A DNA stretch of 64,000 nt, from the NCBI RefSeq assembly GCF_040371755.1, contig NZ_BAABWE010000001.1, forward strand, positions 372,001 through 436,000, read 5' to 3'. The first letter of the stretch is position 1; the number at the start of each line of letters is the position of its first letter. The stretch comes from Bermanella sp040371755 (GTDB lineage: Bacteria > Pseudomonadota > Gammaproteobacteria > Pseudomonadales > Oceanobacteraceae). The translations under genes were made by a program, and so were the position numbers. The notes beneath the pieces are model-generated. The model did not search any database, was not told the DNA's origin, and saw only the letters and a list, made by a program, of their open reading frames with translations. Below, one piece after another: positions 18,042-26,656 of this stretch.

Positions 18042-18056
18042 ATCCTTATTTACCAC

Positions 18057-19007
18057 TTAAATCCACGCTAGTACCTTCGTGAAATACAATAAAAAACTAA
18101 CACTGAATACAGACAACAATGTGCTAACGGCGATAATATTCGATGCAAGTCGGTCATTCCCACCCATTGATCTAACCATTACAAAGCTAGCTGCTGCTGT
18201 TGGGCTTGCGAACATCAAAATAATGCAACCTAAAGCTGCACCTTCAAAACCCAGTGTATACGCCGACAAGCCTGCGAAAATCGGTACGATGACCAACTTC
18301 CCAGCCACCGCCCAAAATGACAAAACACTGGTATTTTTTAACTCTTGGATACTCAATGCACCGCCAATGGCAATCAATGCCAATGGTAACGTCATTCGGG
18401 CTAAGTAGTGACTAGCATCATACATGACTTTGGGTAGTTTTAAATCCAACCAATTAGCCAAAAAACCAAGAAATATGGCAATTATTAACGGGTTCTTCAA
18501 AATATCTATGAAGGTTTTTTGCCAATTGACCGCCCTATTTGAATCCACACTTCTATTGAGCGCATAAACAGACAATATATTGTACACAGGGGTTACAACT
18601 GCCAAAATAATTGCCCCAATTGCTAGCCCATCTTGATCAAATGCCTTGGCACATAACGCAATCCCAATAATACCTAAATTGCTCCGAAATGCCCCTTGTA
18701 CAACAACTCCTCTATCTTGGTGATCAACCCAATATTTTGATAACAGCCAAAATATCACAAAGCTCGCGACGGCTGCCGATATACAAAATATAACTAACGG
18801 TACTTGTTGACTCATATCTAAGTCGTTATCAAGCATGGATAAAAAGATTAAAATTGGCAGGCAGACATTAAACACAAGCCCAGACGCCTTTGTGATAAAG
18901 TTCTGATCAATAACGTCTTTACGCTTTAAGTAAAACCCCACAAATACGATAATAAAGACAGGCCCAGTCACTGAAACCGTGTACTCTAGCGCTGAAATGT
19001 AATCCAT
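18057..19007 (-). CDS. AEC family transporter (auxin efflux carrier-like permease)
   Basis: Hydrophobic protein of 316 residues with about ten membrane segments and the AEC pattern: VFNVCLPILIFLSML in the first half, FRSNLGIIGIAL at the middle, and ASPTAAASFVMVRSMGGN near the end. Bacterial members have been linked to malate or other carboxylate transport, but the substrate cannot be assigned. It is followed immediately by the DUF4062-like gene on the same strand. Confidence 0.87.
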   Translation of the reverse strand: MDYISALEYTVSVTGPVFIIVFVGFYLKRKDVIDQNFITKASGLVFNVCLPILIFLSMLDNDLDMSQQVPLVIFCISAAVASFVIFWLLSKYWVDHQDRGVVVQGAFRSNLGIIGIALCAKAFDQDGLAIGAIILAVVTPVYNILSVYALNRSVDSNRAVNWQKTFIDILKNPLIIAIFLGFLANWLDLKLPKVMYDASHYLARMTLPLALIAIGGALSIQELKNTSVLSFWAVAGKLVIVPIFAGLSAYTLGFEGAALGCIILMFASPTAAASFVMVRSMGGNDRLASNIIAVSTLLSVFSVSFLLYFTKVLAWI

Positions 19008-19126
19008 ATTTTACTCAAAAAGCCCATTATATCAGTTTTAGCAACTCATATTCTGTACATAAAATAGGCGATTTATTTGGCTTAATCAGTGTGATACAAT
19101 GGCCTGACAATACACAGGTGGCTATT

Positions 19127-19462
19127 ATGTCTCGAGTTAAAAAATCACGTTCTTTAAAGCGCGTAACAGGCGGGGTTAAAACCGGAACAAAAGAGCGTAC
19201 GAAGCTTGAAAGAAAGCAGCGTAAAGCAAAGCAAAAAGCTGCCAACCCGGTTAACAAAAACCGTCAACGCTCGGTATATCAAAAGTTTTTAGATGATAAC
19301 AACCTCGTAGAAACTCAGCATGTGGCAAAGCCAGTTAAAGCTACAGAAAGTGTCGCTACTGTTAACACTCCTGATGTTATGGACAGCCATTACGAAAAAC
19401 CAAAAAAAGATACTTCACTTTGGGATCAACTAGAAAACCCGCAGAACCCAGACACTTTCTAA
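19127..19462 (+). CDS. Small lysine/arginine-rich protein
   Basis: Unrecognised protein of about 111 residues. The first 60 residues are strongly basic (KKSRSLKR, KLERKQRKAKQKA), then an acidic-neutral tail ends SLWDQLENPQNPDTF. Such composition suggests RNA or ribosome association; that is inference only. The start at 19127 is chosen because AGGTGG sits 7 bases upstream; an upstream in-frame start at 19091 has none. The next gene, rlmG, a 23S rRNA methyltransferase, begins 3 bases after its stop codon, which favours co-expression. Confidence 0.6.
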   Translation: MSRVKKSRSLKRVTGGVKTGTKERTKLERKQRKAKQKAANPVNKNRQRSVYQKFLDDNNLVETQHVAKPVKATESVATVNTPDVMDSHYEKPKKDTSLWDQLENPQNPDTF

Positions 19463-19465
19463 CAC

Positions 19466-20560
19466 ATGCTCAAAGAAACACTTGATTGCCCCTTCGGCCA
19501 GTTTGAACTGGTCCGACCAGGGGCCCATCCCAAGCAACCTCTAAGAGCTTGGGATGCCGCAGATGAATACTTAATTAAGCAATATTCTGAACATTATAAA
19601 AGCACCCCTCCACTTATCTTAAATGATCAGTTTGGCGCTTTAGGCTGTGCTCTAAGTAAAAGCCATCCTATTTGGCAATCCGATAGTTATTGCGCCCATG
19701 AAGCATTAAAGTTAAATCTACAGATAAACGAGCACCAAAGCGAAGTAAGTATTTTAAATTCATTAGATACACCAAGTAAAACACCAAACTTGGCACTAAT
19801 TAAAATCCCTAAAAATATCAGTTATCTAGAATATCAATTACAAACCTGCTATGAATTAGGTACTCATGATGTGCTTCTTGCAGGAATGATGAAACATCTA
19901 CCAAAAAATATTTTAGAATTACTGCAAAAATATGGCACGGTTAAACGCCTACCATTTATTAAAAAAGCCACTGTATATAGCTTGAATCTAAGTAAACACC
20001 ATCATGCTAGCTACCCAAAAAACAATCAATTTATGGGCGTTAGACTATCAAGCCATGCCAATGTTTTTGGTCGAGACAAGTTAGATTCTGGCGCTCAATT
20101 TTTTCTGGAAAACCTAGCTAAAATCCCTTCAAGCAATATAGTTGCAGACCTATGCTGCGGTAGTGGGATTTTAGGCATTAAGTTCGCCCAAAACCATGAA
20201 AACGCGCAAATTGATTTTTATGATGAGTCATACATGTCAGTACGCAGTAGCCAAGAATCATGGGCGTTAAATCAGCTACCACAGAAAGCTAATTTTTACT
20301 GGAATGATGGCCTAGGCTCACAAACTAAGCCTTACGAACTCATTCTTTGTAACCCACCCTTTCATGAAGCCCATACCGTCGGTGATCATATTGCCAAGCG
20401 ACTTTTCAAACAATGCCAACAGGCTTTAAGGCAATCTGGTCATCTGATCGTCGTCGGCAATCGGCATTTGAATTACCACCAAACACTTAAAAGATACTTC
20501 AAGAATGTAGACTTACTTGCGACCAATTCAAAATTTGTACTATTGAGTGCTCATGGCTAG
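19466..20560 (+). CDS. rlmG: 23S rRNA (guanine-1835-N2)-methyltransferase RlmG
   Basis: SAM-dependent methyltransferase for G1835 of 23S rRNA. The 364-residue protein has a degenerate N-terminal half related to the catalytic half and a C-terminal Rossmann methyltransferase domain with VADLCCGSGILGIKFA (SAM loop) and the target-base motif NPPFHEAHTVGDHIAKRLF, diagnostic for the RsmC/RlmG group. Its stop codon overlaps the start of the yigZ-like gene (ATGGCTAG), pointing to translational coupling. Confidence 0.88.
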   Translation: MLKETLDCPFGQFELVRPGAHPKQPLRAWDAADEYLIKQYSEHYKSTPPLILNDQFGALGCALSKSHPIWQSDSYCAHEALKLNLQINEHQSEVSILNSLDTPSKTPNLALIKIPKNISYLEYQLQTCYELGTHDVLLAGMMKHLPKNILELLQKYGTVKRLPFIKKATVYSLNLSKHHHASYPKNNQFMGVRLSSHANVFGRDKLDSGAQFFLENLAKIPSSNIVADLCCGSGILGIKFAQNHENAQIDFYDESYMSVRSSQESWALNQLPQKANFYWNDGLGSQTKPYELILCNPPFHEAHTVGDHIAKRLFKQCQQALRQSGHLIVVGNRHLNYHQTLKRYFKNVDLLATNSKFVLLSAHG

Positions 20561-21143
20561 TTATTCAATTCCGGTGGGCACATGTACAACAGAAATTGAA
20601 GTGAAGAGGAGTCGCTTTATTGCTTATGCTGCCCACACTGCGGGCAACAAACTAGCTAAAGCCTTCATTCAAACACTCAAAGAAGACTACCCTGACGCTC
20701 GTCACCATTGCTATGGATTTATGGCAGGTTCCCCTTGGGATAGTAATCAATACGGTTTTAGCGACGATAACGAGCCAAGTGGAACCGCTGGTATGCCAAT
20801 TTTTTCACACTTAAAACACAATAACATTGGTGAAATTACCATTGTTGTCGTGCGCTATTTTGGTGGTACAAAATTAGGAACCGGAGGCTTATCTCGCGCC
20901 TATTCAGATGCAGCCAAATCAGTTTTAGAAAAAGTAACCTTAAAACAATATGTAGAAACAGAGCAAATATCACTGATTGCTGATTTTTCTCAAGAAGCGG
21001 AAATTAGACGTATTGTAGAAGCGTCAGACGGGAAAATTAAATCTGTTGAGTATTCTCAAACTGTGAAAATTACAGTGGAAATTCCAAAAGGTATAGAACT
21101 CAAAGTACCCTATTCAGTCACACCTTCGCAGTCCACAATATAG
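20553..21143 (+). CDS. yigZ: YigZ/IMPACT family protein
   Basis: The protein (196 residues from the ATG at 20553) has the UPF0029 signature: KRSRFIAYAAH, DARHHCYGFMAG, DDNEPSGTAGMPI and VVVRYFGGTKLGTGGLSRAYSDAAK. The eukaryotic relative IMPACT/YIH1 regulates Gcn2 on ribosomes; the bacterial role is unclear. It overlaps the end of rlmG by 8 bases. Its last 34 bases also overlap the convergent PilZ-like gene. Confidence 0.9.
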   Translation: MASYSIPVGTCTTEIEVKRSRFIAYAAHTAGNKLAKAFIQTLKEDYPDARHHCYGFMAGSPWDSNQYGFSDDNEPSGTAGMPIFSHLKHNNIGEITIVVVRYFGGTKLGTGGLSRAYSDAAKSVLEKVTLKQYVETEQISLIADFSQEAEIRRIVEASDGKIKSVEYSQTVKITVEIPKGIELKVPYSVTPSQSTI

Positions 21144-21499
21144 CGAGCAATGTGCCGATAACCGTCTTGCGCCATGTTGTTAAAACTCATATATACTTCG
21201 AACTCCTGCTGAGAAACCCTACGTATACTTTGAATTTGAGCTTGGGTCTCTAATTGAATAAGCTCACCAGAACAAAACTCTAAATCTAGAGAAATAAGCA
21301 ATACAGGAAATTTAGGCTGACTTTCAAAGTTATTACTGCCATGCAAGGCAGTAATCTCACTATCAGAGCAGCTAACACAAACCCCTCTAGGAGTGATTTG
21401 ACTACCAACTAATGAAAAACTTTCGCTTCCCTCTAGGGTCATCGCATCAACTTGCAAGCTAGGGGCGTTAGATTTAGTTTTAACAACATTCGTATTCAT
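21110..21499 (-). CDS. Small PilZ-like protein
   Basis: 129-residue protein without signal or membrane segment. The mid-region (PKFPVLLISLDLEFCSGELIQLETQAQIQSIRRVSQQEFEVYMSF) and the end GYRHIARYIVD have the strand order of small PilZ domains, with RRVSQQEF standing where PilZ proteins carry arginines for cyclic-di-GMP. The canonical RxxxR and D/NxSxxG pair is not intact, so nucleotide binding is doubtful. Family call is tentative. It is convergent with, and overlaps, the yigZ gene. Confidence 0.45.
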   Translation of the reverse strand: MNTNVVKTKSNAPSLQVDAMTLEGSESFSLVGSQITPRGVCVSCSDSEITALHGSNNFESQPKFPVLLISLDLEFCSGELIQLETQAQIQSIRRVSQQEFEVYMSFNNMAQDGYRHIARYIVDCEGVTE

Positions 21500-21628
21500 A
21501 GATCAAACAACGTATTAGTCTATTGTGGGTTCACAAATAGGTTATTTTTCAAACAATCATTTAATATATAGCAAATATTACACAATTTTCACAATAGTGA
21601 ACAAAAATTGGGCCAACTAAATCACATT

Positions 21629-22045
21629 TTACGATTGTATTGTGACAATTAGCTGCCTAACACCACCGAAATTTCGATATTCTCCAAGGTAAATTCCCTG
21701 CCATACTCCTAGGTTCAATTGACCTTGAGTGATTGGCAACATAAGCTCAACGCCCAATAGGCTACTTTTTAAGTGAGCAGGCATATCATCATCGCCCTCG
21801 TAGGTATGCTTCAAGTAATTTAGATCTTCTGGAGCTAACCTATTGATATACTGTAAAAAATCCTCACGAACTGTTGGATCTGCATTCTCATTTAAGGTCA
21901 ATCCTGCCGAGGTATGCTGTAAAAGAAGGTGTACCAAGCCTATCTTGATGTTTTTAATTTCGGGTAACTGAGCTAAAACTTCCTCTGTTATTAAATGGAA
22001 CCCTCTTGGTTTTTCCGCTAAATGAATAGTTTTCTGCTGCCACAT
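21629..22045 (-). CDS. yjbQ: YjbQ family protein (UPF0047)
   Basis: The 138-residue protein matches the UPF0047 fold: IGLVHLLLQHTSAGLTLNENADP, then HLKSSLLGVELMLPITQGQLNLGVWQGIYLGEYR. Members have weak thiamine-phosphate synthase activity when over-expressed; the natural role is unsettled. The start at 22045 is chosen because GGAGG lies 8 bases before it; in-frame ATGs at 22060 and 22051 are worse placed. The nqr terminator sits between nqrF and this start, so it is probably transcribed separately. Confidence 0.9.
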   Translation of the reverse strand: MWQQKTIHLAEKPRGFHLITEEVLAQLPEIKNIKIGLVHLLLQHTSAGLTLNENADPTVREDFLQYINRLAPEDLNYLKHTYEGDDDMPAHLKSSLLGVELMLPITQGQLNLGVWQGIYLGEYRNFGGVRQLIVTIQS

Positions 22046-22077
22046 TGTCATAACCTCCAAATTTCAGGCATAAAAAA

Positions 22078-22101
22078 ACCCATAAAATAAATTTTATGGG
22101 T
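22078..22101 (-). terminator. Terminator of the nqr operon
   Basis: Eleven-base-pair perfect inverted repeat ACCCATAAAAT/ATTTTATGGGT with a T run on the minus strand, 29 bases past the nqrF stop codon. Confidence 0.92.
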
Positions 22102-22129
22102 TTTTCGCTTTGCTAACTAGCTTTTAAGC

Positions 22130-23365
22130 CTAGCCACCAAAGTCATCAAGCATGATGTTTTCAGGTTCAACACCCAACTCTAACAACATATTGATTACGG
22201 ATTGGTTCATAATTGGAGGCCCACACATGTAGAACTCACAATCTTCAGGGGCTGGGTGCTCTTTCAAATAGTTTTCTAATAAAACATTATGAATAAAGCC
22301 TGTTAGACCTTCCCAGTTATCTTCAGGTTGTGGGTCAGACATAGCCACATGCCATTCAAAATTAGGGAATTCAGCCGCTAATGCGTCGTATTCATCCTGA
22401 TAGAACAGCTCTTTCAATGAGCGCGCACCATACCAAAAGCTAATTTTACGCGTAGAATTCAAACGCTTAAGCTGGTCAAAGATATGCGAACGCATTGGCG
22501 CCATACCCGCACCACCACCGATGAATACCATTTCGGCATCTGTATCTTTAGCAAAGAACTCACCAAAAGGACCGTATACCGTCACTTTGTCGCCAGGCTT
22601 CATGTTAAATACATAAGTAGACATGATACCTGGATTGATACCCTGAGTACCTGGAGGCGGTGTTGCAATACGAATATTGAACTTAACTACGCCCTTCTCC
22701 TCAGGGTAGTTAGCCATGGAATACGCACGAATCGTGGTCTCTTTGTTTACTGTCTTTAAATCGAAGAACTTAAAGTGTTCCCAGTCGCCACGATATTCAG
22801 GCTGAATATCGAATTCTGAGAAGTTAATTTCGTATGGAGGGCATTCTAACTGAACGTAACCACCTGCACGGAAATCAACATTTTCACCCTCTGGCAGCTT
22901 CAATGTTAATTCTTTAATGAAGGTAGCCACGTTAGGGTTAGACTCAACCGTGCACTCCCACTTTTTAACACCAAATACTTCGTCTTCTACTTCTACTTTC
23001 ATGTCCTGCTTTACAGGTACCTGACAAGATAAACGCCAGCCTTCACGGGCATCACGCTTTGTAAAATGCGATTCTTCGGTAGGTAGCATAGAGCCGCCAC
23101 CTTCTTCAACAATACACTTACACTGAGCACAAGTACCACCGCCACCACAGGCAGATGATAAGAAAACACCATTATTAGCAAGGGTTTGCAATAGTTTATC
23201 ACCAGCCGCTGCTTTGATTGTTTTCTCAGGGTCACCATTGATTTCAATGGTCACCTCACCAGAACTCACTAGTTTGGCACGCGCACTTAAGATCACAGCC
23301 ACAAGTGCAAGCACCATAGCTGTAAACATGAATACGCCTAAAATAATTTCTGTATATTCACCCAT
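22130..23365 (-). CDS. nqrF: Na+-translocating NADH:quinone reductase subunit F
   Basis: NADH-oxidising entry subunit of Na+-NQR. The 411-residue protein has an N-terminal membrane anchor (about residues 5-25), a [2Fe-2S] ferredoxin domain with SSACGGGGTCAQCKC, an FAD domain with RAYSMANYP, and an NADH domain with FIGGGAGMAPMRSH and the C-terminal MCGPPIMNQ. It hands electrons to the intramembrane Fe site and on to the FMNs of NqrC and NqrB. Last gene of the nqrABCDEF operon. Confidence 0.97.
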   Translation of the reverse strand: MGEYTEIILGVFMFTAMVLALVAVILSARAKLVSSGEVTIEINGDPEKTIKAAAGDKLLQTLANNGVFLSSACGGGGTCAQCKCIVEEGGGSMLPTEESHFTKRDAREGWRLSCQVPVKQDMKVEVEDEVFGVKKWECTVESNPNVATFIKELTLKLPEGENVDFRAGGYVQLECPPYEINFSEFDIQPEYRGDWEHFKFFDLKTVNKETTIRAYSMANYPEEKGVVKFNIRIATPPPGTQGINPGIMSTYVFNMKPGDKVTVYGPFGEFFAKDTDAEMVFIGGGAGMAPMRSHIFDQLKRLNSTRKISFWYGARSLKELFYQDEYDALAAEFPNFEWHVAMSDPQPEDNWEGLTGFIHNVLLENYLKEHPAPEDCEFYMCGPPIMNQSVINMLLELGVEPENIMLDDFGG

Positions 23366-23380
23366 ATTCTGTCACCGTCC

Positions 23381-23989
23381 TTATAGAGATACGCCGGAGA
23401 ATGACATAAAGCCAAGGGACATTAGGCCTACCGTCATAAAGGTAATACCTAAGCCTTCAAGACCTTTTGGCACGTCACTGTATTTTAATTTTTCACGAAT
23501 ACCCGCTAATGCAGTAATGGCTAACGCCCAACCTACACCCGCACCTAAGCCGTAAACCACAGATTCATCAAACTGATAATCACGCTCAACCATGAATAAT
23601 GAAGCACCCATAATGGCACAGTTCACTGTAATCAAAGGAAGGAATACACCCAAAGCGTTGTAAAGTGCCGGTACGTATTTATCCAAAAACATTTCTAGAA
23701 TTTGAACAATCGCCGCAATAACACCTATATAACTTAAAAGACCCAAGAAACTTAGATCAACGTCAGGGAAACCAGCCCAAGCAAGCGCACCTTCTCTAAG
23801 CAAGTAGGTGTAGATTAAGTTGTTAACTGGCACTGTAATTGTCAATACCACGATAACAGCAATACCCAAACCTAGAGCAGTTTGGATTTTTTTAGAGATA
23901 GCCAAAAAGGTACACATACCTAAGAAGAAGGCTAATGCCATATTTTCAACAAATACGGCTTTCACAAATAGAGAAATATAATGTTCCAT
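23381..23989 (-). CDS. nqrE: Na+-translocating NADH:quinone reductase subunit E
   Basis: Integral membrane subunit, 202 residues with six membrane helices. The motif FLGMCTFLA and the later VNCAIMGASLFM carry the cysteines that, with those of NqrD, ligate the intramembrane iron centre. Its start overlaps the stop of nqrD by one base. Confidence 0.96.
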   Translation of the reverse strand: MEHYISLFVKAVFVENMALAFFLGMCTFLAISKKIQTALGLGIAVIVVLTITVPVNNLIYTYLLREGALAWAGFPDVDLSFLGLLSYIGVIAAIVQILEMFLDKYVPALYNALGVFLPLITVNCAIMGASLFMVERDYQFDESVVYGLGAGVGWALAITALAGIREKLKYSDVPKGLEGLGITFMTVGLMSLGFMSFSGVSL

Positions 23990-24651
23990 TAGTGTGCCCC
24001 TGATGTTTCAGTATTAGGCTGAATCTTGAAATCTGCTTCTTCTACTTGAGAAGGAATCAAGGTACGAGATGCCCAAATAAATAAACCGATAATGAAGAAT
24101 GCGCTAGGAGGCAAAAGCAACAAGCCATTGCTGTAATACCAGCCGCCATTCGTTACTAGAGGTAGAATTTCGAAACCAAATAGTGAACCAGAACCTAAAA
24201 GCTCACGAATCACAGCAACAAAAATCAACACCACAGAGTAACCAAGACCATTACCAATACCATCTAGGAAGCTTAAACCTGGAGGGTTTTTCATAGCAAA
24301 GGCTTCAGCACGACCCATTACGATACAGTTAGTAATGATCAAGCCAACAAATACAGAAAGTTGCTTAGAGATTTCATAAGCATAAGCCTTCAATATTTGA
24401 TCAACTACAATTACCAAAGACGCAATGATCGTCATTTGCACGATAATACGAATATTACCTGGAATCTGATTACGAATAAGCGCAATAGCAAAGTTAGAGC
24501 AAGCAGTAACTAATGTAAGTGCGATACACATAACTAAGGTAACGTTCAAACTTGTAGTTACAGCCAACGCTGAACACACACCCAAAATCTGAATAGCGAT
24601 TGGGTTATTGTGCAAAAGCGGCTGGGTTAAAATTTCTTTAACGGATGACAT
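23989..24651 (-). CDS. nqrD: Na+-translocating NADH:quinone reductase subunit D
   Basis: Integral membrane subunit, 220 residues with six membrane helices, homologous to NqrE in inverted topology. The cysteine-containing segments LGVCSALAVTTSL and GLIITNCIVMGRAEAFA supply its ligands to the shared iron site. It overlaps nqrE by one base and follows nqrC by one base. Confidence 0.96.
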   Translation of the reverse strand: MSSVKEILTQPLLHNNPIAIQILGVCSALAVTTSLNVTLVMCIALTLVTACSNFAIALIRNQIPGNIRIIVQMTIIASLVIVVDQILKAYAYEISKQLSVFVGLIITNCIVMGRAEAFAMKNPPGLSFLDGIGNGLGYSVVLIFVAVIRELLGSGSLFGFEILPLVTNGGWYYSNGLLLLPPSAFFIIGLFIWASRTLIPSQVEEADFKIQPNTETSGAH

Positions 24652-24652
24652 G

Positions 24653-25456
24653 TTAAACCCCCTGCTCTAGGCTAGCTAGATAGGCAGCAAAACCTTGCTT
24701 ACCCAACCAGAAGCGCATTAAATTGGTTACACCGTTACTGGTCAATGTCGCACCAGAAAGGCCATCAACTTGGTTATCTTCTTTTGGATTACCCGCAACT
24801 ACTTTGCCTTTTACAACACCAATAGCCACATCACCTTGATCATTATAGATTTGTTTACCTTCCCATAATGATTTCCAAGAAGGGTTATCTACTTCACCGC
24901 CTAACCCAGGTGTTTCAGCGTGAGCATAAAAGCCCAAACCAGCGATGGTTTTTGCATCACTTTCTAAAGCCACAAAACCATATAAGGTTGACCATAAACC
25001 GTAACCATGAACAGGTAGGATAATACGATCAATTTGACCTTCTTTTTCAACAAGATAAACAGCGGCGTATTTTTCTTTACGCTTGATGCTTGCAGGGTCT
25101 TCACTACCTACTAGCTTATCGCTGAAACCAGGATCTTTCGCTAGCTTCTTTTGATCAAACTTTTCAACCGGGTAACCTGATTCCGCTAATTTACCAAGTT
25201 CTGTCTCGTTAGCGTATTCACCTGTTTCTAGGTTAACAATACGCGTCGTTACTTGTTTGAATTGTTCATCAATTGTCTTATCAGCCACTAGTAAGCCAGC
25301 GGCTGCTAAGATGTTTTTCTTTTTATCTTCAAGTTTGTTTTTCACTTGAATCGGTTTTAAAGAAACCGCTGAACCTGCCACGATGATGGAGCACACAAGG
25401 CACAGCAGCACCGCAACCAAAATGGTTTTTTGAATGCTATCGTTATTAGCCGACAT
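24653..25456 (-). CDS. nqrC: Na+-translocating NADH:quinone reductase subunit C
   Basis: Subunit with one N-terminal membrane helix and a large periplasmic domain, 267 residues. The flavinylation motif DGLSGATLTS is near residues 231-240; FMN should be attached by ApbE to Thr237. Its start overlaps the end of nqrB by 11 bases, suggesting coupled translation. Confidence 0.96.
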   Translation of the reverse strand: MSANNDSIQKTILVAVLLCLVCSIIVAGSAVSLKPIQVKNKLEDKKKNILAAAGLLVADKTIDEQFKQVTTRIVNLETGEYANETELGKLAESGYPVEKFDQKKLAKDPGFSDKLVGSEDPASIKRKEKYAAVYLVEKEGQIDRIILPVHGYGLWSTLYGFVALESDAKTIAGLGFYAHAETPGLGGEVDNPSWKSLWEGKQIYNDQGDVAIGVVKGKVVAGNPKEDNQVDGLSGATLTSNGVTNLMRFWLGKQGFAAYLASLEQGV

Positions 25457-26654
25457 TGCGAGCCATCCTCCGTTTAATATTTGCTTGGACTACAAAATGG
25501 TCAATTAATGGAGCAAATAAGTTAGCAAACAAAATTGCCAACATCATGCCTTCAGGGAATGCTGGGTTAATGACACGAATCAATACCACCATCACACCAA
25601 TTAACGCACCAAAGAAGAATTTACCCGTGTTCGTCATGGATGCTGATACTGGGTCAGTGGCCATAAAGATCATACCAAAGGCAAAGCCACCTACTACCAA
25701 GTGCCAGTACCAAGACATAGCAAACATTGGATTTGTATCTGAACCAATAGAATTAAGCACCAGAGACAGCGCAACCATACCAATCATCACACCGGCAACA
25801 ATACGCCATGAGGCAATACCCATAACCATCAACACTGCACCACCAATTAGAATGGCAATTGTGCTGGTTTCACCGATAGAACCTTGAATTGTACCTGCAA
25901 AAGCATCAAACCAAGTTAGGCCTGAAGCCAATACGGCATCAATACCACCAGTAGCAGCTAAACCAAGAGGCGTCGCACCAGAGAAACCGTCAACGGCAGT
26001 CCAAACTGCATCACCAGAGATTTGTGCTGGGTATGCAAAGAATAAGAACGCACGACCAGTTAAAGCTGGATTCAAGAAGTTTTTACCAGTACCACCAAAA
26101 ATCTCTTTACCAATCACAACACCAAAGCTAATACCAAGAGCAACTTGCCAAAGTGGAATATTGGGTGGGCAGATTAATGCAAACAGAATTGACGTTACGA
26201 AGAAGCCTTCGTTCACTTCGTGACCACGAACTGTAGCAAATAGCACTTCCCAAAAACCACCAACGATGAACGTCACGGCATAAATAGGTAGGAAGTAAGT
26301 AGCACCAAAGATTATGTTATCCCAGATACTGCCAGCATCGTATCCAGCAATCGCACCAATAACGGCACCGCGCCAACCTTCAATTTCAGCAATATTCATT
26401 GAATCTAGTGCGTTGTTTGCTTGCATACCTATATTCCACATACCAAAAAACATGGCAGGGAAACAACATAACCATACAGTGATCATGATACGCTTAAGGT
26501 CAATACCGTCACGTACATGTGAGGTATTATTTGTCACTGACGGAGGTGAATACAAACCTGTGTCAATGGCCTCATATAGAGGATACATCTTCTCGAATTT
26601 ACCGCCTTTCGTAAAATGCGGTTCGAGGCTATCTAATAACGATCTTAAACCCAT
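25446..26654 (-). CDS. nqrB: Na+-translocating NADH:quinone reductase subunit B
   Basis: Central membrane subunit (402 residues, about ten helices) that contains the Na+ pathway and binds riboflavin, FMN and ubiquinone. FMN attachment is expected at Thr228 in VDGFSGATPLG. The family segments FFVTSILFALICPPNIPLWQVA and GKNFLNPALTGRAFLFFAYP are intact. It lies two bases after nqrA. Confidence 0.97.
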   Translation of the reverse strand: MGLRSLLDSLEPHFTKGGKFEKMYPLYEAIDTGLYSPPSVTNNTSHVRDGIDLKRIMITVWLCCFPAMFFGMWNIGMQANNALDSMNIAEIEGWRGAVIGAIAGYDAGSIWDNIIFGATYFLPIYAVTFIVGGFWEVLFATVRGHEVNEGFFVTSILFALICPPNIPLWQVALGISFGVVIGKEIFGGTGKNFLNPALTGRAFLFFAYPAQISGDAVWTAVDGFSGATPLGLAATGGIDAVLASGLTWFDAFAGTIQGSIGETSTIAILIGGAVLMVMGIASWRIVAGVMIGMVALSLVLNSIGSDTNPMFAMSWYWHLVVGGFAFGMIFMATDPVSASMTNTGKFFFGALIGVMVVLIRVINPAFPEGMMLAILFANLFAPLIDHFVVQANIKRRMARNVG

Positions 26655-26656
26655 GA

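Noticed and set aside
23214..23555. 113-residue plus-strand frame opposite nqrE/nqrF
   Set aside because: Antisense shadow of the nqr operon spanning two genes and their gap; no family resemblance.
24551..24575. TAGTTACA-like stretch resembling a Ter site inside nqrD
   Set aside because: The critical part of the Ter core diverges right after the shared bases, and it lies in coding sequence.
25456..25887. 143-residue plus-strand frame opposite nqrB
   Set aside because: Composition (many Ile, Thr, Pro) is what the antisense of membrane helices gives, and nqrB is unambiguous.
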